NCBI GenBank assembly: GCA_035762565.1
Contig: DASTOJ010000077.1
Coordinates: forward strand, 1 to 11,265
DNA from: AR5 sp035762565
GTDB lineage: Bacteria > Methylomirabilota > Methylomirabilia > Rokubacteriales > CSP1-6
DNA length: 11,265 nucleotides
Direction: 5' to 3'
Positions within the stretch are counted from its first letter, which is position 1; the number at the start of each line of letters is the position of its first letter. The notes beneath the pieces were generated by a model that saw only the letters and a list, made by a program, of their open reading frames with translations, did no database searches and was not told the origin of the DNA. The position numbers were made by a program, and so were the translations under genes. Shown here piece by piece: positions 7,761 through 11,265 of this stretch.

Positions 7761-7973
7761 ATGACGTCTCGTCTACTGAGTGGTGTGGTAGGGGCTTCGA
7801 TGCTGGCGCTGGTGGCGACGGGGTGCGGGACGGTCGGGGGCGCGGCGGTGGGCGCGGGCGCGGGCGCGGCCGTCGGGGCCGGGACCGGGTACGGCGCCGG
7901 CAAGGGCGCGCTGATCGGCACGGGCGTCGGCGCCGCGGCCGGGGCGATCTACGACATCACGAAGAACAGGTAG
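7761..7973 (+). CDS. Small glycine-zipper lipoprotein
   Basis: 70 residues. The N-terminus MTSRLLSGVVGASMLALVATGC carries a lipoprotein signal with lipobox VATGC and Cys22 as lipidation site. The remainder is dominated by GxxxG/small-residue repeats (about 25-62: GGAAVGAGAGAAVGAGTGYG and further), the glycine-zipper pattern seen in outer-membrane-associated SlyB/17-kDa-antigen-like and YMGG-type small lipoproteins, and it ends AIYDITKNR. Such helices pack closely within or against membranes. The protein likely sits on the inner face of the outer membrane; its function is not known from sequence. It lies 10 nt before the next exported small protein, so the two are probably co-expressed. No convincing promoter was identified in 7626-7746. 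Confidence 0.85.
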   Translation: MTSRLLSGVVGASMLALVATGCGTVGGAAVGAGAGAAVGAGTGYGAGKGALIGTGVGAAAGAIYDITKNR

Positions 7974-7983
7974 GAGTGGACCG

Positions 7984-8268
7984 ATGAATCGATGGTTGAC
8001 CGTTTCGAGTGGCCTCGTGGCGGTCGCGCTCCTGTCGGCCGGCCTGGCGTTCGGCCAGCAGCCCCGCCCAGCCGAGTGCGACAAGAGCCGCGTGCCGGAC
8101 AAGGTCGAGGGCCAGGTCCTTCGTGTCGATCACGCCACCAACAAGGTGACGATCCGCGACGACCGCGGCATGACGCACGAGTTCCAGGCGAGCAAGGAGA
8201 CCGCGCAGGAGATGAAGCCGGGCGACCGCATCGAGGCGCGTCTGCGTCAGGCCCCGGCGAAGTGCTAG
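7984..8268 (+). CDS. Small secreted protein, OB/beta-barrel-like (DUF1344-like pattern)
   Basis: 94 residues with an N-terminal signal peptide (MNRWLTV, hydrophobic to about residue 22, probable cleavage near LAFG-QQ). The mature part has the rhythm of a small beta-barrel: VEGQVLRVDHATNKVTIRDD, then MTHEFQAS, then MKPGDRIEARLR, similar to DUF1344-type periplasmic proteins, in which the same strand order recurs. Cys32 and the terminal Cys94 are the only cysteines and may form a disulphide. AGGAG (7972-7976) lies 7 nt before the ATG and overlaps the stop region of the lipoprotein gene, indicating coupling. Family assignment is from pattern only; ligand (metal or other) unknown. Confidence 0.75.
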   Translation: MNRWLTVSSGLVAVALLSAGLAFGQQPRPAECDKSRVPDKVEGQVLRVDHATNKVTIRDDRGMTHEFQASKETAQEMKPGDRIEARLRQAPAKC

Positions 8269-8279
8269 GAGGGTAGGAA

Positions 8280-8308
8280 GACCGGCGGCAGCTTCCCTGC
8301 CGCCGGTC
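8280..8308. terminator. Convergent hairpin between the exported-protein pair and csp
   Basis: A perfect 12-bp stem, GACCGGCGGCAG (8280-8291) and CTGCCGCCGGTC (8297-8308), with a 5-nt loop, lies between two converging genes. No strong T-tract follows on the plus strand; on the minus strand it is followed by TTCCTACCCTCC. It probably serves both directions. Confidence 0.6.
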
Positions 8309-8317
8309 GCGGGCGGT

Positions 8318-8518
8318 TCAGCTCTTGCGGACGTTCGTGGCCTGGAGGCCCTTGGGGCCCCGGGTGACCTCGAACTCGACCTGATCACCCTCCGCCAGGC
8401 TCTTGAAGCCCTGCGCGGCGATCGCGCTGAAATGCACGAACACGTCCTCGCCGCTCTCCTGGGTGATGAACCCGAACCCCTTCGCGTCGTTGAACCACTT
8501 CACTCGTCCCTGCGCCAT
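8318..8518 (-). CDS. Cold-shock protein, CspA family
   Basis: 66 residues, a single cold-shock domain and nothing else. RNP1 is KGFGFI (13-18) and RNP2 is VFVHF (26-30); the start MAQGRVKWFNDAKGFGF and FEVTRGPKGLQATNV end are standard. These small OB-fold proteins bind single-stranded RNA/DNA, melt RNA hairpins and can act as transcription antiterminators; whether this copy is cold-induced or constitutive cannot be told. AGGAAGG lies about 11 nt before the ATG. The leader is long and structured, with an intrinsic terminator at 8590-8630 and smaller hairpins closer to the start. Divergent from the hybrid kinase gene and convergent with the exported-protein pair. Confidence 0.95.
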   Translation of the reverse strand: MAQGRVKWFNDAKGFGFITQESGEDVFVHFSAIAAQGFKSLAEGDQVEFEVTRGPKGLQATNVRKS

Positions 8519-8537
8519 GATCTCGATCCCTTCCTGT

Positions 8538-8590
8538 GGGGCATGCCCCCTGATGTTCCCGCCGCAGCGGGGTTGCCCCCCCGGAGGGGG
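8538..8590 (-). promoter_or_regulatory. Structured 5' leader of csp: three consecutive short hairpins
   Basis: Between the terminator and the ribosome binding site are CCCCC/GGGGG (8576-8580/8586-8590), CCCGC/GCGGG (8558-8562/8567-8571) and the 12-bp palindrome GGGGCATGCCCC (8538-8549). The last ends a few bases before the AGGAAGG site, close enough to affect ribosome access. Temperature- or Csp-sensitive folding is inference. Confidence 0.45.
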
Positions 8591-8630
8591 ACAAACAAAA
8601 ACGCCGCGCGAGCTGGGTCTCGCGCGGCGT
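8590..8630 (-). terminator. Intrinsic terminator in the csp leader
   Basis: On the minus strand a perfect 12-bp GC-rich stem, ACGCCGCGCGAG (8630-8619) and CTCGCGCGGCGT (8612-8601), with a 6-nt loop runs directly into TTTTTGTTTGT. This is the only textbook Rho-independent terminator in the window. It lies about 80 nt upstream of the csp start in the same orientation, and downstream of a predicted promoter at 8688-8716. Confidence 0.8.
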
Positions 8631-8687
8631 GTCTCTCGGTGTTCTGCGAACCGGAGCTACCGTATAGCTGAACCAGATCCGTCCTGA

Positions 8688-8716
8688 AGTGTCGCACACC
8701 CGGCCGCCGCCGTCAA
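8688..8716 (-). promoter_or_regulatory. Predicted csp leader promoter
   Basis: On the minus strand, TTGACG (8716-8711) is followed after exactly 17 nt by GACACT (8693-8688). The -35 is strong and the -10 moderate. The predicted start near 8681 would give a leader of about 160 nt containing the terminator. Confidence 0.45.
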
Positions 8717-8732
8717 TTATTGGTAGGCCGCG

Positions 8733-8738
8733 TAGAAT
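8733..8738 (+). promoter_or_regulatory. Possible -10 element for the hybrid kinase
   Basis: TAGAAT lies about 35 nt before the first possible kinase start, in the A/T-rich patch 8711-8740 that also holds the opposing csp promoter. No matching -35 is evident. Confidence 0.3.
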
Positions 8739-8772
8739 TTCGTCCTTTCGCGGACCCCCCCATACGGTGTAA

Positions 8773-10842
8773 ATGGGAGAAGGTGCGCGCGGCATTATGA
8801 TTCCGCGGTTGACGCGTGACGTTCTCCGGCAGCCTCCGTGGTCCTATGCGCTGGCGGTGATCGTCCCGGTCACCGTGATCCTGATGCTCCAAGGGGCTGG
8901 CGTGTTCGTCGACCGCTTGCCGAGCGCGCCTCTTCTGGCTGCCGTCCTTGCCGTGGCCTGGTATTGCGGGCGGCTCTCGGCCCTGCTTGCGACGGCCATC
9001 AGCATCGTCTTTCACGCATATGCGTTGATCCGTTCGCCCCTTCATGGGACCGACGCCGCGGACGCCGTCGGGCTGATCCTGTTCGCAGGACTGGCGGTCT
9101 TCGTCTCACACGCCACGCCGCGGCTCGGACAGACTCTGCGCGAGCTGGAGCGCGAGCGGAAGCTGGAGCAGATCGCCCGAACTGAAGCCGAGCGACACAG
9201 CCGGGAAGCTGACGAGCTGCGGCGGCTTTCGCGAGCGCTGACGCGAACCGCGAGTCCGACCGCGGCCGCGCAGCGCGTGGCCGATGCGGTCAAGCGGCTC
9301 TTCGATCCGAGTAGCGCCGTCGTCCGCCTTCTCGAGCCCGACGGCGCCATGGTGGCCGTCGCGATCGCCGGCGAGAATCCCGTGGTGACTCCAGGCCACC
9401 GGATGCCGGTGGGGTCCGGCGTCGTCGGGCTGGCCGTGACGCAGCGCAGCCTGGTGATGACCAACTCGGTCCTTACGGATCCGCGCATCGACCTGCCGTC
9501 CCCGGTCAGGGACCAGCACGAGCGGCTCGGACACCAGCTCGTCATCGCGGCGCCGCTCATCGTCGACGACGTCGTCATCGGAACGCTCGCGCTGAACGAG
9601 ACGAAGACGCGAACCCTGGCGGAGCCCGAGCTAGCCCTCCTCCAGGCCCTGGCCAACCATGCTGCGGTCGGGATCCGGAACGCCCAGCGCTTTCAGCAGG
9701 AACGCACGGCGCGCCAGGAGGCGGAGGCAAGCAGCCGAGCGAAGGATGAGTTTCTGGCGATGCTGGGACATGAGCTGCGGAACCCGCTGGCCGCCATCGG
9801 CTCCGGCATCGCGGTCCTGAACCGGCTTGGCGGGACGGACGAACGCTCGGTGCGCGCCCGCGAGGTCATCACGCGACAGGTCGCGCACCTGCGCGAGCTC
9901 ATGGACGACCTCCTCGATGTCGGCCGGGTGACGACGGGCAAGATCATCCTGTCGCCCAAGACAATCGACCTGAGTGAGCTCGCTCGGCGCGGCTGGGCCG
10001 TGCTCGAGTCGACCGGAACGTTCGCGCTGCACAAGGCAGGGCTCGAGACCGAGCCCGTGTGGGTGAACGCCGACGAGACCCGGGTGGCCCAGGTCATCGA
10101 CAACCTGCTCACCAACGCAGTGAAGTACACCCCGGCCGGCGGCAGCGTCATGATGACCGTCCAGTGCGAGGGCGACGATGCGGTGATCCGAGTCGCCGAC
10201 ACCGGAATCGGCATCAGCCCGGCGCTCTTGCCTCGGATCTTCGATCTGTTCGTCCAGGGGGAGCCAACGCGGGATCGGGCCAAAGGGGGCTTGGGGATCG
10301 GCCTGACGCTGGTGAAGCGGCTCGTCGAGATGCACGGCGGATCTGTCGGCGCGGTCAGCGGCGGGCCGGGCCGAGGCAGTGCCTTCACGGTCCGGTTACC
10401 GCGCCTCGCCGTTCCCGTGGAGGCGGTCGCCACGGGGCCGACACGAACCGCTGCCAGGGACGCTCGCCGCGTCCTGCTCGTCGAGGACAGCGCCGATGTA
10501 CGACGGATGCTTCGCCTCAGGCTCGAGCTGGACGGCCACGAGGTGCACGAGGCAGAGGACGGCATCACGGGGCTCGCCGAGGCCCTCGGTCTCGAGCCCG
10601 AGGTCGCCGTCATCGACATCGGCCTGCCGGGCCTCGACGGCTGGGAGCTGGCGCGTCAATTGCGCGCCACCGACGCGGGCCGCCGGATGATCCTGGTCGC
10701 GATCTCCGGTTACGGGCAACTGGACGATCAGCGGCTCTCACGAGAGGCGGGCTTCGACGTGCACCTGGTCAAACCGGTCGACCTCGACACCCTCTCCGAG
10801 GCCATCCATGGAGTCTCGCTGCGCACGGTGCGCCATGCATGA
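8773..10842 (+). CDS. Membrane hybrid sensor histidine kinase: TM-GAF-HisKA-HATPase-REC
   Basis: 689 residues. In order: hydrophobic segments at about 24-42, 52-64, 67-85 and 97-112 (DUF4118-like sensor membrane region), a charged coiled coil (120-155), a GAF domain (about 160-305, with VGSGVVGLAV and LVIAAPLIVDDVVIGTLAL), HisKA with phospho-acceptor His333 in FLAMLGHELRNPLAAIGSGI, HATPase with N-box DNLLTNAVKYTP (443-454), DTGIGI (476-481) and GGLGIGLTL (505-513), and a receiver domain (566-680) with Glu571/Asp572, phospho-acceptor Asp615, Ser645 and Lys667. Signal sensed by the membrane/GAF part is passed from His333 to Asp615 and then, by a phosphotransfer protein, to an output not encoded here. 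An ATG at 8797 (MIPRLTRD), 13 nt after GGAGAAGG, is an alternative start. Divergent from csp; codon use looks somewhat less GC-extreme than the liv genes. Ligand unknown. Confidence 0.93.
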   Translation: MGEGARGIMIPRLTRDVLRQPPWSYALAVIVPVTVILMLQGAGVFVDRLPSAPLLAAVLAVAWYCGRLSALLATAISIVFHAYALIRSPLHGTDAADAVGLILFAGLAVFVSHATPRLGQTLRELERERKLEQIARTEAERHSREADELRRLSRALTRTASPTAAAQRVADAVKRLFDPSSAVVRLLEPDGAMVAVAIAGENPVVTPGHRMPVGSGVVGLAVTQRSLVMTNSVLTDPRIDLPSPVRDQHERLGHQLVIAAPLIVDDVVIGTLALNETKTRTLAEPELALLQALANHAAVGIRNAQRFQQERTARQEAEASSRAKDEFLAMLGHELRNPLAAIGSGIAVLNRLGGTDERSVRAREVITRQVAHLRELMDDLLDVGRVTTGKIILSPKTIDLSELARRGWAVLESTGTFALHKAGLETEPVWVNADETRVAQVIDNLLTNAVKYTPAGGSVMMTVQCEGDDAVIRVADTGIGISPALLPRIFDLFVQGEPTRDRAKGGLGIGLTLVKRLVEMHGGSVGAVSGGPGRGSAFTVRLPRLAVPVEAVATGPTRTAARDARRVLLVEDSADVRRMLRLRLELDGHEVHEAEDGITGLAEALGLEPEVAVIDIGLPGLDGWELARQLRATDAGRRMILVAISGYGQLDDQRLSREAGFDVHLVKPVDLDTLSEAIHGVSLRTVRHA

Positions 10843-11102
10843 TCGGCAGGCGCGCTGGGTGGTCATAGCCTGCATCGCGCGCGCCCCATTCCGCGCAAGC
10901 CCCACGGCCCTCAGTCTTTCTGCGTAGTTCCGCGTAACGTCGCGCTGCGGCTCGAATTCTTGTTGGTCGCCTCGAGGACTGAGCGGGACTCTCGGCGCAC
11001 ACAAGGACTGAAATCGGCCTGCCTGACGGGTGCGTTCAGCGCAAGCGCGGAAGACCAGCTGTCTTCATGGGCTGCCCTGCGCTCACGCGCGGTGGTCGGC
11101 CG
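10843..11102. other. Intergenic region without recognised features
   Basis: I see no convincing gene, tRNA, strong hairpin or terminator here. Short open frames on both strands are composition-driven and have no ribosome binding sites. The region is less GC-rich than its surroundings and separates the convergent kinase and histidine-phosphatase genes. Confidence 0.5.
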
Positions 11103-11265
11103 CTATTGGGGGGCCGGAATCCTACCGACGACCTCGGCACTGGAGTCAACTCCTCGCGTCGGCCTGAGGACCACCACTTCGGCTTGCGCAGGAATGAAGC
11201 CGATCAGCGGCTGAATGGTGAAGCCGTGGGTCACCAAGACCAGCGTTCCCAGTCCGCGCCAATTG
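11103..11265 (-). CDS. Histidine phosphatase superfamily protein, C-terminal end (partial)
   Basis: On the minus strand an open frame enters at the right edge and ends at TAG (11105-11103), about 53 residues. It reads NWRGLGTLVLVTHGFTIQPL, then IGFIPAQAEVVVLRPTR and EVVGRIPAPQ. The strand-then-THG pattern matches the second catalytic histidine block of the phosphoglycerate-mutase-like histidine phosphatases, and the tail (AQAEVVVLRP, VVGRI) resembles exported members of that superfamily. The phosphohistidine RHG motif and N-terminus lie beyond the window, so length, localisation and substrate cannot be assessed. Convergent with the kinase gene. Confidence 0.7.
   Translation of the reverse strand, partial: NWRGLGTLVLVTHGFTIQPLIGFIPAQAEVVVLRPTRGVDSSAEVVGRIPAPQ

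Noticed and set aside
10738..11004. Minus-strand frames over the kinase end and the following gap
   Set aside because: No ribosome binding site, no recognisable motifs, and overlap with the conserved receiver domain on the other strand.

Overview
The window is very GC-rich (about 70% by eye), tightly packed chromosomal DNA. Gene style (GTG starts, 1-8 nt start/stop overlaps, a complete branched-chain-type ABC cassette, a secreted BON protein beside a divergent Fe/Mn superoxide dismutase, a GAF hybrid histidine kinase) fits a high-GC soil or subsurface Gram-negative bacterium. Candidatus Rokubacteria/Methylomirabilota (NC10-like) is my best guess, an inference from general resemblance only; deltaproteobacterial or other high-GC lineages are not excluded.

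Layout, left to right. (1) 1-270: C-terminal end of a tyrosine recombinase/integrase that reads off the left edge and continues antisense into a tRNA-Lys gene, suggesting the border of an integrated element lying mostly outside the window; repeats and a hairpin lie between its catalytic tyrosine and the tRNA. (2) 201-472: minus-strand tRNA cluster His(GTG)-Arg(CCG)-Lys(CTT), all with encoded CCA, with a plausible promoter at 493-521. (3) 534-3127: minus-strand set in transcription order Fe/Mn superoxide dismutase, BON-domain lipoprotein (overlapping start/stop), secreted protein of unknown function, SDR oxidoreductase. (4) 3209-7625: divergent plus-strand liv-type operon: binding protein, two permeases, two ATPases, with gaps or overlaps of only a few bases. 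(5) 7761-8268: two small exported proteins, a glycine-zipper lipoprotein and a short secreted beta-rich protein, ending at a convergent hairpin. (6) 8318-8518: minus-strand cold-shock protein whose long leader carries a textbook intrinsic terminator and further hairpins. (7) 8773-10842: divergent hybrid histidine kinase (membrane segments, GAF, HisKA, HATPase, receiver). (8) 10843-11102: no gene seen; then the C-terminal end of a minus-strand histidine-phosphatase-superfamily gene running off the right edge.

How the parts work together: the liv genes form one importer in which a periplasmic receptor delivers an amino-acid-like ligand to a two-permease, two-ATPase complex. The SOD-led set combines superoxide removal with envelope proteins and a redox enzyme, but nothing proves a joint pathway. 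The csp gene and the kinase share a divergent control region. No CRISPR array, rRNA, complete insertion sequence or obviously new multi-gene system was found. The strongest leads are the integrase/tRNA-Lys junction and a possible attenuator in the csp leader.
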